The notes beneath the pieces were generated by a model. It had not been told where the DNA came from and made no database searches. It was given only the letters and a program-made list of their open reading frames with translations. A program made the translations under genes and the position numbers. From positions 21,559,188-21,623,187 of the forward strand of contig NC_081198.1 of the NCBI RefSeq assembly GCF_902713425.1: DNA of 64,000 bases, read 5' to 3'. Positions 1 through 8,420 of the stretch are shown here, piece by piece. This DNA comes from Acipenser ruthenus. Lineage: Eukaryota; Chordata; Actinopteri; Acipenseriformes; Acipenseridae. The number at the start of each line of letters is the position of its first letter. The stretch's first letter is position 1.

Positions 1-129
1 AAAAAAATTCTGTTCATCCTCACCCGAACAAACCTCTCACAGACCCTCGGAGGGAGCGGGCAATGCCACTACCCTCTAAGCCTTAGTCTTAGAAAGATTT
101 ATTCGAACTGAAGAGAAGCCAGAGTATAT
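1..129 (-). mobile_element. U2-specific LINE copy 0, 5' tip only
   Basis: This is the outermost 5' UTR repeat of a Keno-like LINE whose body lies beyond the left edge. It matches the tip of the full-length copies (for example 7213-7342) and ends at the same junction, where the last LINE bases (tat) meet U2 spacer sequence beginning ggctggctaag at 130. The upstream half of the U2 unit (U2 nt 1-53, PSE and distal element) is missing at this junction. Confidence 0.9.
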
Positions 130-239
130 GGCTGGCTAAGAAGGACCTGGCATAGGGACATGTTCCACCACACTTGTCTGGTTAGCTGCATGCTCCCAGG
201 AAACAAACTGCTGCTGTCTACATCATCATCACATGTGAA

Positions 240-313
240 TAAAAGAAAGAAAGACAGCAAGAAAGAAAGAGAGAAAGAAAGAGAAAGAAAGAAAGAGAGA
301 AAGAAAAAAAAAG
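240..313. repeat. GAAA/GA polypurine microsatellite, U2 spacer 1
   Basis: Interrupted GAAA and GAGA tract ending in an A run. On the U2 sense strand it is a polypyrimidine block downstream of the 3' box. Low-complexity KERE-type reading frames across it are not genes. Confidence 0.95.
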
Positions 314-424
314 AAGTAAAACGGCGGGAAAACTTGCATCAACACTGGCACTCTCCCTCCAGCAGGGGTAGACAAAATGCTCACAGGAGAGATCCAGATC
401 TGACTTTGACCAACGTTAGAGAAA

Positions 425-560
425 GGTGTGCACCGTTCCCGGAGGTACTGCAATACCGGGCCGATGCGTGGAGTGGACGGAGCAAGCCCCTGTTCCATCT
501 CCCGATTCCAAAAATCAATTTAATATATGGTCCCCTGATAGGGGACGTATCAGATATTAA
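425..560 (-). ncRNA. RNU2: U2 snRNA 3' fragment (nt 54-189), cut by LINE copy 1
   Basis: The 3' 136 nt of U2, holding the Sm site and stem-loops III and IV. The 5' 53 nt are absent because LINE copy 1 starts at 561. A 3' box (GTTGGTCAAAGTCAGA on the minus strand) is kept at 399-414. It cannot make a working U2, but it could form the 3' end of transcripts arriving from the LINE. Confidence 0.95.
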
Positions 561-1084
561 TACTCTTTTATTGAGATTTTACATTTTTTACATTTACACC
601 CATTCGTTTTTTTCATTCATTTTACATTTCTTTTAAAGATGACATTCATGCATACAGACATACATTTTGTTTTAAAAGCATTTAAAATACATTTAAAAAC
701 ACCAAGACAATTGTGCTTTGTACATGGTTAAAACAGACACAGATTAAAATCAACATGAAAAAAACCTGTGCTGCTTTAAAAGTGACTTGAAAAAAAGAAC
801 CATCTATAAAAAACCAGTGTTTGTGAGGGCCGGGGAGTGCTCTCTAAAAAAGTTCAAAAGTGAACATAAAACTAGATCTAAAACAGGGACAGGGGAAAAG
901 GGACAGTGTATAGAACAGTGAGTTAAAATTCTAAAATTTTAAAACACTTAAAATGTAACTTTTAATAGTTTACATTAAAAATCTTAAAGATACATAAAAC
1001 AAAACAAAACAAAATCAAATAAAACATTCAACGTAAATCAAATAAAAGTCAATAAAACTGAAACAAAAAGACTACATAAAACCA

Positions 1085-1195
1085 GGGCACCGTTGAAAAA
1101 ACGGTCATGCCAGCTAAAAAGGGCGGAATGCTGGCATGACAAAATAAATAAAAGGCTTAGCGGTGCCCCGTAGTCCCGCTCCTAGGAGCTAGCGG
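1085..1195 (-). other. Nested hairpins at the start of the LINE 3' UTR
   Basis: Just after the ORF2 stop there are several inverted repeats: GGGCACCG (1085-1092) with CGGTGCCC (1161-1168), ACCGTT with AACGGT (1089-1094 and 1100-1105), an 11-bp pair GTCATGCCAGC (1104-1114) with GCTGGCATGAC (1130-1140), and the palindrome GCTCCTAGGAGC (1178-1189). The pairs overlap in part, so alternative folds are possible. The same elements recur in every copy that retains this region (49403-49506 in copy 7). Differences I saw fall in loops: five or six A in one, one base change in another in copy 5. The role is unknown; recognition by the LINE reverse transcriptase is an inference. Confidence 0.7.
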
Positions 1196-1210
1196 TTCCA
1201 GTTTTTTCCT

Positions 1211-4200
1211 TTATTCCATCTTCACGTCCTGAAGTCCGGCGATCCTCCACTCCGCGCAGGCCTTGTCCTTCCCGAGGGTCCGGATGTCCAGAATTACAAA
1301 GTCCTTGATAAGAGTTTGTGCCCTTCTGGTCGTGGTGATAGTGTCTAGCTCCTGCTTGTGATAGACACAGACGTTACAGCCTTCCCACAGGATCTGCTTG
1401 ACAACATTGATGACACGCCAAATGCACTTAGCTGTGCTGGTAGCGATTCCTCCCGCAGGCCCATAGAGCACAGTCTCAGCGGTCATCTTGGCCGTGTCAG
1501 CAAACCTGTTTAGGAAGACAGAGACAGAGAGCCAGACACTGCCAGCCACATCACACTCCCAGAAGATATGGGCTGGTGTTTCTCTCTTGCGGCACTTTGC
1601 ATAGGGGCATGTTTCTACTTGGGCTAGTCCCCTCCTGAACATGAACGCTCGAGTGGGGAGTGCACTGTGGACGGTGTTCCATGCTATATCCTTCTGGACA
1701 TTACTGAGGCAGCTGTGAGACACATTCTCCCAGATTTTTTGGCTTTGGGTGAGGGAGAAAGTAGCTACTTTTTCAATTTCCTGGGAACCGGCAAGATATT
1801 TAGTTACAGCCTTGTATTCCCAGGAGGCCAATTTTGCTTTATCTAAGCCCAATTTATATATAGTGTCCCTTAAGGTTCTATAATACAATGGGGGGTCCCA
1901 GGAGTACGGCACGGTGTTATCAATAGTGCAGAGGCCCAAGGCCCTGAGACAGGTGGCAAAATAGAAACGATTCATGTAACATACCTTCCTGTCCAGGGCC
2001 TGGATGTTCTTGATAGTTTGCGTGAGCCCCTGCACTCGGGTGAGCTGCACAACGTCCGGGACCCCCTTACCTCCCTTCTTGTCGGCTTTACTCAGGGTGG
2101 CTCGCTTTACCCTCTCCATCTTGCTGCCCCAGATAAAGCGGTGGATAATGCGGTCCACCACTTTTTTGGTGGTCCTGTCTGGGGGAAAGATTTTTCCTAC
2201 ATAAGAGAGGATGGGGAACAGTATAGACTTGGTTATTAATACTCTACCCGTCATTGTTAAGGATCTTGTGCTCCATCCGCCAATCTTTTTACGGACCTGG
2301 TTAATGGCCGCCGTCCAGCTCTGGGCCCCCGAGCTATTGTTCTCGAAAATGAGGCCCAGAATCTTGATTTTGTCCTTTTTGACAGGGTACATGTCCGACA
2401 GTTCCCTATCTACCTGCCAATTTTTAGACACGTAGACTTCGCTCTTGGACTTATTAATCACTGCCCCGGTCGCCGTGCAGTACTTCTCAAGGATATTACT
2501 AATCCGAGGTACCGACGATGTGTTGGTGCAAATGAGTGACACATCGTCCATATATGCTGTTGTTTTGACCTGGACCCCGTTGGATCCAGGCAGCTGGAAA
2601 CCAGTTATATTGGTATCCCTACGAATTGCCTGCAGGAGGGGTTCAATGCACACGACATATAGCAGTGGGGATAGTGGGCAACCCTGTCTGACCCCTGACT
2701 GGATAGATATTTTACCAGTCAGGTGCCTGTTCACCAAGACTCGGGTACTAATGTTTGTATATATGGTTTTAACCCACTCCCTAAGTCCAGGAGCGAATTT
2801 CATCTGGTCCATCACTTTGTACATATATTCATGGCTTACCCTATCGAACGCCTTCTCCTGGTCAAGGTTGAACAGGCAGAGGGGATGGTTCCGTTCTCTA
2901 GAATAAGCCAGAATGTCCCTTGTTAACATTAAAATATCCGTGATGGACCTCCCTGGGACGCCACAAGCCTGGTCGGGGCCAATGACCAAAGGGAGGTGTA
3001 CTTGTAGCCGGAGCATCAGAGCTTTGGCTAGTATCTTGTAATCCACGCAAAGGAGGCTGATTGGGCGCCAATTCCGTAGATCTTTAACTTCCCCTTTCTT
3101 ATGAAGGAGAGTAATTACACTCTCCCGCATAGAAGGGCCCAACCGCTTCTCCCTGTAGACCGCTCTGTAGACCTCCGCTAAATGGACTTTTAGCATGTCC
3201 CAAAAAAGATGGTAATACTCACCCGGGATGCCATCTGGACCTGGCGTCTTACCGGTGTTCATGGTCTTAACCGCCTGGGTGAGCTCCTCCAGCGTGAGTT
3301 CTGGGTCCTTCTCCTCCTCCTCGTCGTCCCGCACTGAGTCAGGCTCCAACTGGCTCAGGAACCACTCTATCAGGGTGTCATCTGTAGCTTTGATGTTATA
3401 TAGGTCCCTATAGAAGTTCTCTACCACTTTTTTCACTCCCTCACTATCCTCTACTATCCTCCCCCTGCTGTCGAGCATGGAGGACATCAAGTGCCGCTTC
3501 TCCCTCGTTTTCTGGAAGAAGAAGCGAGTACACTTTTCGTCTTCCTCCATTTTTTGCACTTTTGCATTGTGCATGACCTTTCGTTGTTCCTCCCTACAAA
3601 GCACTGAAAGATCTAGCTTGGTCTGGGCTATCTCGTCGCTTACAGGGAACCCCCGAAGCTGAAGCAGGCTCAGACGCTGGAGGGCAGCATTCAGGTGTTT
3701 ATATTTGGCCCTCCTTTCTTTTGCTTTCCTCTTGCCTGCTGCTATGAAATAACCCTTAGTTCTGATTTTGACCATCTCCCACCACTCTATAGGGGAGTTG
3801 AATAGGTCACGCAAAGTGGTCCACTCAACAAGCCTGCTCTTATAGGCTGCAGCTATGGAGGGGTCATTGAGTAATGAGGTGTTTAATTTCCAGACCCCTG
3901 ACCCCATCTGGGAGGTCTGAGGGACCTGCAATGTTACCTGCAGGAGCCTATGGTCAGAGAAGAAGACGGCCTGGGTGTCTACTGCCGTCTTCGTAAGGGA
4001 GCTGGTATGCAGGACGAGATCTATACGGGAGAAGGAGGTCCCAGATGAGCTCACCCAGGTAAAGGGAGGCACCAGGTCCTTACCTGCATCACACAGGGAG
4101 AAATCAGATATTACGGAGGACAAAACTCTACTAGAGCGGTCGTTGCGTGGCCTGCTCCGGTCTACGTCCCTCAGAGCACAATTGAAGTCACCTGACACGA

Positions 4201-4654
4201 TGACGGGTACGTTCCCCAGCAGGAGTGGACGCAGCTGTGGAAAAAATTGAACTCTTTCGTTTTGGTTAGTGGGTGCGTAGACATTGACCAGTCTGAGGGG
4301 AGTTTTGTTGTATGTCACATCCACGCTCAGAATTCTACCAGGTTCTACCTCCCTGCTGCTGCGGGAGGTAATAAATGGGTTTTTAAACAGGATACCTACT
4401 CCGTCGGCTCTGGCTATGTTGGAGCCCGACCAGAAGGAGTCCCCCAGGGTCCAACTCTCCTTCAGGTCCCTATAATCAGGGCTCGACGAAATACCACACT
4501 CCTGCAGAAAGATGAGATCTGCTTTCAAGTTAGCTAGATAGTTTAGTACATCAAATCTTTTTTGTGTCTCCCTGATGCTCCTGACATTAACAGACACACA
4601 TATCAGGGCCATCAGGGTAGCTAACAAGAAAAGGAGTCGCTGCGTCCACCCCAT
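1211..4654 (-). CDS. LINE copy 1 ORF2: endonuclease-reverse transcriptase, open
   Basis: 1147 codons without interruption. Layout matches copy 7: AP-type endonuclease in the first ~235 residues (NVR at 23-25, QE at 51-52, GDFN 155-158, SDH 233-235), reverse transcriptase centred on YMDD at 701-704, and a zinc motif near 1016-1034. Copy-specific residues include K117, N in place of D at the LLNDPS site, FWDMLK and GCNVCV. Several are shared with other copies in patterns suggesting exchange. The ORF1 that precedes it is frame-shifted. Confidence 0.93.
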   Translation of the reverse strand: MGWTQRLLFLLATLMALICVSVNVRSIRETQKRFDVLNYLANLKADLIFLQECGISSSPDYRDLKESWTLGDSFWSGSNIARADGVGILFKNPFITSRSSREVEPGRILSVDVTYNKTPLRLVNVYAPTNQNERVQFFPQLRPLLLGNVPVIVSGDFNCALRDVDRSRPRNDRSSRVLSSVISDFSLCDAGKDLVPPFTWVSSSGTSFSRIDLVLHTSSLTKTAVDTQAVFFSDHRLLQVTLQVPQTSQMGSGVWKLNTSLLNDPSIAAAYKSRLVEWTTLRDLFNSPIEWWEMVKIRTKGYFIAAGKRKAKERRAKYKHLNAALQRLSLLQLRGFPVSDEIAQTKLDLSVLCREEQRKVMHNAKVQKMEEDEKCTRFFFQKTREKRHLMSSMLDSRGRIVEDSEGVKKVVENFYRDLYNIKATDDTLIEWFLSQLEPDSVRDDEEEEKDPELTLEELTQAVKTMNTGKTPGPDGIPGEYYHLFWDMLKVHLAEVYRAVYREKRLGPSMRESVITLLHKKGEVKDLRNWRPISLLCVDYKILAKALMLRLQVHLPLVIGPDQACGVPGRSITDILMLTRDILAYSRERNHPLCLFNLDQEKAFDRVSHEYMYKVMDQMKFAPGLREWVKTIYTNISTRVLVNRHLTGKISIQSGVRQGCPLSPLLYVVCIEPLLQAIRRDTNITGFQLPGSNGVQVKTTAYMDDVSLICTNTSSVPRISNILEKYCTATGAVINKSKSEVYVSKNWQVDRELSDMYPVKKDKIKILGLIFENNSSGAQSWTAAINQVRKKIGGWSTRSLTMTGRVLITKSILFPILSYVGKIFPPDRTTKKVVDRIIHRFIWGSKMERVKRATLSKADKKGGKGVPDVVQLTRVQGLTQTIKNIQALDRKVCYMNRFYFATCLRALGLCTIDNTVPYSWDPPLYYRTLRDTIYKLGLDKAKLASWEYKAVTKYLAGSQEIEKVATFSLTQSQKIWENVSHSCLSNVQKDIAWNTVHSALPTRAFMFRRGLAQVETCPYAKCRKRETPAHIFWECDVAGSVWLSVSVFLNRFADTAKMTAETVLYGPAGGIATSTAKCIWRVINVVKQILWEGCNVCVYHKQELDTITTTRRAQTLIKDFVILDIRTLGKDKACAEWRIAGLQDVKME

Positions 4655-4659
4655 AGCGA

Positions 4660-6606
4660 CTATGATTGGGAGGTCGGGACACTCTTCCTACTCTTAGCTC
4701 TACGCTTGCTTCGAGGGGGCTTGGGCTTATTTGCAACTCCCATCACCCCTGAGAAGGTACTCACTGCTGCCTCGTCCAAGAAGGCACCGTCTTTATATGC
4801 ACAGTACGTGGAGTTGTTGGGGCTATTCAACTCCCCACAAGGTAAGTCTGGTGGAACTTGCTCAGGGCCCCTCGGAACGTGTGGGTCAGCTTTGTCCTGG
4901 GGGGGGTTATGACAGACAGCATTCTTTGGCTGTTACCGTCTGTTGAATTGGAGCTGTTAGCAGACTTCTGGCTTACCGCGTCCAGGGGTATTCCCATGTC
5001 CTCCAGTGCTGTATCTAGGAGGACCTCTAGGGGGCCCCTGGTTTTGCCCATACAAGGGAGGGGGTCAAGGATGCTTTGAAGGGAGGCCCTTCGCTTGAAG
5101 AGGGTCATTGCTACAGAGGTACTGCTGGTCAGGGAAGGTGTTGACCCCGACCTCTCCCTCGGTGCATTAGTGAACACCTCTTCTGCGAGGTGTGCTAGGG
5201 TTTGTGCCAACGACTGGGAAGGCTGGCTGGGGATGCCCTGGCTGGCTGCTACCTGCCCACTAGGCGGCAGTGTAGCCGTCCCACTCGCCTCCGTCTCTGC
5301 CTGCGAGGGCAAGACTGGGGACTTTGTGTGGACATTAGCTGGTTTTGGATCTATGGGGGCCACCTGCAACTTGCTGTCTTTGATCCTGATCTTCTTTCTT
5401 TTCCCCCCCCTCGTCTCTACCCTTTCTTTTCCCCACCCTCTGCTGGTTCTTCACTCCCTTCCCCTCCTTCTCACTCTCACTTTCACTGTCGCTTTCGCTT
5501 TCCTCCCCCACGGACTCAATCCTTATGGCGTCATAACGAGAGCCGAGGGGGAGTGCTGGCGCTGAGAGGGCCCTACTCAGGGGGGGGCCGCTGCTGGGTC
5601 CAGGCTCCCTCCCTGCCTCGTGTTCTGCATCAGAGGAGCTACTGGAGGAGCTAGTGGAGTGGCTGTTGTACTCTCTCTCTGGGCTGGGGGAAGGGGTCCT
5701 CGTAAAACGGGACATGTCTCGGGGGCGGGGGGGTGAGGGGGGTGCTGGTGATGATGGTGGTGCTGGAGTCTGGGTCTTGGATACTGTTGGTGGTGATGTG
5801 GACTGATCTTTGTTACTTGCTCCCTCTTCCTGCTCAGGCCTAGGCTTGTTCATGTTTGCCTTGCTGGCTCTGGCCATGTTGGCATAGGAAGAGGGGCAGT
5901 CCTTAAACAGGTGCCCCTTCTTTCCACACAAATTGCACTGCCTCTCTTCTCTGCAGTGGCTGGTCTCGTGGGGGGCGCCGCAGTTCCTGCACTTGACTAC
6001 AGTACACGCGGCCGCCAGGTGTCCTAATTCCCCACATTTCCTGCAGAGTTTTGGCATCCCATTATAGAATACCAGCCCTCTGTTGGGCCCTAACACTATG
6101 GAGTTTGGAATGTGGCGGACGCCTCCAATGCCCGATGGATCAACATTAAGGCGTACCAGCCACTTTCTGGCTCCTGTCCAAACCCCATCTTCGTCTGTAA
6201 TTTTCCTCCCTTCTGATGACACCCTCCCATAGCGGTTAAGCCATGTTGTAATATCATAGTCGCTAACAGCCTCATTGAAAAATTGGACAGTAACAACTTT
6301 CATTTCTCTGTCTGTCAGTGCATCCACACAAAATTCTTTGTATGGAGCGAGATATTTATTCTCCCCCCAAAAGGACCACATTTCTTGTAACTTTTGGGGG
6401 TTCCTAAAACTGACCTCAAACACTTCCTTAAGCCCTGGCAATTTCACCAAACAATTCAAGTCAGAAGGGGAAAAACCCATACCCCTCTGAAGAATGGTCC
6501 GGCTGAACTCCAGTCTCGTCAGTCCTGGTTCCGTTTCATCTTGCTTGTTTCTTGTGAAGCGCACCGCATTGTGCCTCCTGGTTTCCTGGGTTGGCCGGAA
6601 CGCCAT
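4660..6606 (-). pseudogene. LINE copy 1 ORF1, frame-shifted
   Basis: It starts with the canonical MAFRPTQETRR at 6606 and keeps all three CCHC knuckles. The frame is lost at an 8-C run near 5403-5410 (7 C in open copies), which replaces the sequence after GRDEGG with a short unrelated tail. A second length change lies in the G run near 4899-4906 (8 G against 9 in copies 2, 7 and 8). The encoded product would be about 423 aa with the knuckles but without the basic C-terminal tail. Confidence 0.9.
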
Positions 6607-6793
6607 CCTTCAGCTGGCTCCTCCGATTGGGGTGGGAGAAGCCTCTGGACGTCCGGGTTGTCTCTCTCTACGGAAAAGAGACAACGTAAGCAGCAAATCT
6701 GGGCAGTTGAAGGAACTATTACTTTAGTCCCTGAGGAGATGGTCGCCTCGCAAGAGGGACCCCCTCCCCAGGTGAACGGTGTCCTTCCCTGGT

Positions 6794-6905
6794 GGAGTAG
6801 GGGGCGCTGCTTGGCACCGAGACCACGTAGGAAGAATCGTGGCTGTGACGCCTCCTCGGGGTCCGGGGCCGCCCTCTGCTCCTCCCAGATGGCGCCCTCT
6901 GCTGG
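6794..6905. promoter_or_regulatory. Cluster of three CTCF-core-like motifs in the LINE 5' UTR
   Basis: Compared with the CTCF core CCASYAGRKGGCRSY: the plus strand at 6794-6808 has GGAGTAGGGGGCGCT (13 of 15), the minus strand at 6868-6882 has GGAGCAGAGGGCGGC (13 of 15), and the minus strand at 6891-6905 has CCAGCAGAGGGCGCC (15 of 15). Order and spacing are the same in copy 7 (55111-55125, 55185-55199, 55208-55222). The plus-strand motif points towards the two minus-strand ones. Binding is an inference from motif match only. Confidence 0.5.
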
Positions 6906-7094
6906 GCGCCTGCTGCTCTCTCGGTCTGGATCTCGATTACAATCAAGGGCTGGGGATGAGGTCGTCTAGGTCATCAAAGGGTCCTCAAAGGTCGTCTGGA
7001 TGGTAGGTCCTCCTTCTCTCTAACTCCAGGAACGTCTGGAAAAGCCGGAACCGCCTGAAAAAGAAAAAAACGGGAACCGCCTGAAAAAGAAAAA

Positions 7095-7342
7095 ACTGCT
7101 CTCAACAGTCAACAAAATCTTGAAAGACCCTCGGCCTGGATTGGGCAAGCCAAAACCAGACTGAGCATTAGTCTTCCAAAAAGTTGCCGAGCTGAAGAAA
7201 GCCAGTCAAAAATAAAAAAATTCTGTTCCTCCTCACCCGAACAAACCTCTCACAGACCCTCGGAGGGAGCGGGCAATGCCACTACCCTCTAAGCCTTAGT
7301 CTTAGAAAGATTTATTCGAACTGTAGAGAAGCCAGAGTATAT
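7095..7342 (-). repeat. Diverged tandem dimer at the LINE 5' end
   Basis: Two ~120-bp direct repeats lie head to tail. The inner one runs from about 7095 to the A-rich stretch near 7210, the outer from about 7220 to 7342. Shared blocks in the same order include agaccctcgg, gggcaa, ttagtctt, cga-ctg and agaa-gccag. Next to it a ~26-bp unit beginning ggaaccgcctgaaaaag occurs twice (about 7048-7096). By analogy with monomeric promoters of other LINEs these may be promoter repeats; that is not shown here. Confidence 0.75.
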
Positions 7343-7452
7343 GGCTGGCTAAGAAGGACCTGGCATAGGGACATGTTCCACCACACTTGTCTGGTTAGCT
7401 GCATGCTCCCAGGAAACAAACTGCTGCTGTCTACATCATCACCACATGTGAA

Positions 7453-7527
7453 TAAAAGAAAGAAAGACAGCAAGAAAGAAAGAGAGAAAGAAAGAGAAAG
7501 AAAGAAAGAGAAAAAGAAAAAAAAAGA
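7453..7527. repeat. Polypurine microsatellite, U2 spacer 2
   Basis: GAAA-rich tract in the U2 spacer between LINE copies 1 and 2. It is one of the shorter alleles. Confidence 0.95.
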
Positions 7528-7637
7528 AGTAAAACGGCGGGAAAACTTGCATCAACACTCGCACTCTCCCTCCAGCAGGGGTAGACAAAATGCTCACAGG
7601 AGAGATCCAGATCTGACTTTGACCAACGTTAGAGAAA

Positions 7638-7773
7638 GGTGTGCACCGTTCCCGGAGGAACTACAATACCGGGCCGATGCGTGGAGTGGACGGAGCAAGC
7701 CCCTGTTCCATCTCCCGATTCCAAAAATCAATTTTATATATGGTCCCCTGATAGGGGACGTATCAGATATTAA
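7638..7773 (-). ncRNA. RNU2: U2 snRNA 3' fragment (nt 54-189), cut by LINE copy 2
   Basis: 3' domain of U2 left of the LINE copy 2 insertion, with a 3' box at 7612-7627. It carries private changes in the last stem region (ggaggaactac where others read ggaggtactgc) and one in the AT-rich stretch before the junction, consistent with loss of constraint after insertion. Confidence 0.95.
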
Positions 7774-8420
7774 TACTCTTTTATTGAGATTTTACATTTT
7801 TTACATTTACACCCATTCGTTTTTTTCATTCATTTTACATTTCTTTTAAAGATGACATTCATGCATACAGACATACATTTTGTTTTAAAAGCATTTAAAA
7901 TACATTTAAAAACACCAAGACAATTGTGCTTTGTACATGGTTAAAACAGACACAGATTAAAATCAACATGAAAAAAACCTGTGCTGTTTTAAAAGTGACT
8001 GGAAAAAAAGAACCATCTATAAAAAACCAGTGCTTGTGAGGGCCGGGGAGTGCTCTCTAAAAGGTTCAAAAGTGAACATAAAACTAGATCTAAAACAGGG
8101 ACAGGGGAAAAGGGACAGTGTATAAAACAGTGAGTTAAAATTCTAAAATTTTAAAACACTTAAAATGTAACTTTTAATAGTTTACATTAAAAATCTTAAA
8201 GATACATAAAACAAAACAATACAAAATCAAATAAAACATTCAACGTAAATCAAATAAAAGTCCATAAAACTGAAACAAAAGACTACATAAAACCAGGGCA
8301 CCGTTGAAAAACGGTCATGCCAGCTAAAAAGGGCGGAATGCTGGCATGACAAAATAAATAAAAGGCTTAGCGGTGCCCCGTAGTCCCGCTCCTAGGAGCT
8401 AGCGGTTCCAGTTTTTTCCT

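Larger units (their letters stand above)
561..7342 (-). mobile_element. Keno-like U2-specific LINE, copy 1, full length
   Basis: A non-LTR retrotransposon of the Tx1 clade in the same orientation as U2. Its 3' end abuts U2 nt 54 and there is no poly(A) tail; the sense end reads CAATAAAAGAGTA. Parts in sense order: 5' UTR 6607-7342, ORF1 locus 4660-6606, ORF2 1211-4654, 3' UTR 561-1210. The 5' end joins U2 spacer at 7343 with U2 nt 1-53 and the promoter lost, so no target-site duplication is visible. ORF2 is open and ORF1 is shifted. The Keno name rests on the target site (U2) and the Tx1-type protein layout, recalled rather than searched. Confidence 0.93.

Noticed and set aside
160-636. Plus-strand reading frame with a KKEREKERE-rich centre, recurring in every spacer
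   Set aside because: It is the translated microsatellite plus antisense U2; low complexity with no independent support.
2004-4537. Many plus-strand frames opposite ORF2 and ORF1, repeated in each copy
   Set aside because: They mirror conserved coding sequence on the minus strand and have no domains of their own.
7300-7325. GTTCGAAT in the outer 5' repeat as a Pol III B box
   Set aside because: Only the core matches, no A box is found at a proper distance, and the inner repeat lacks it.
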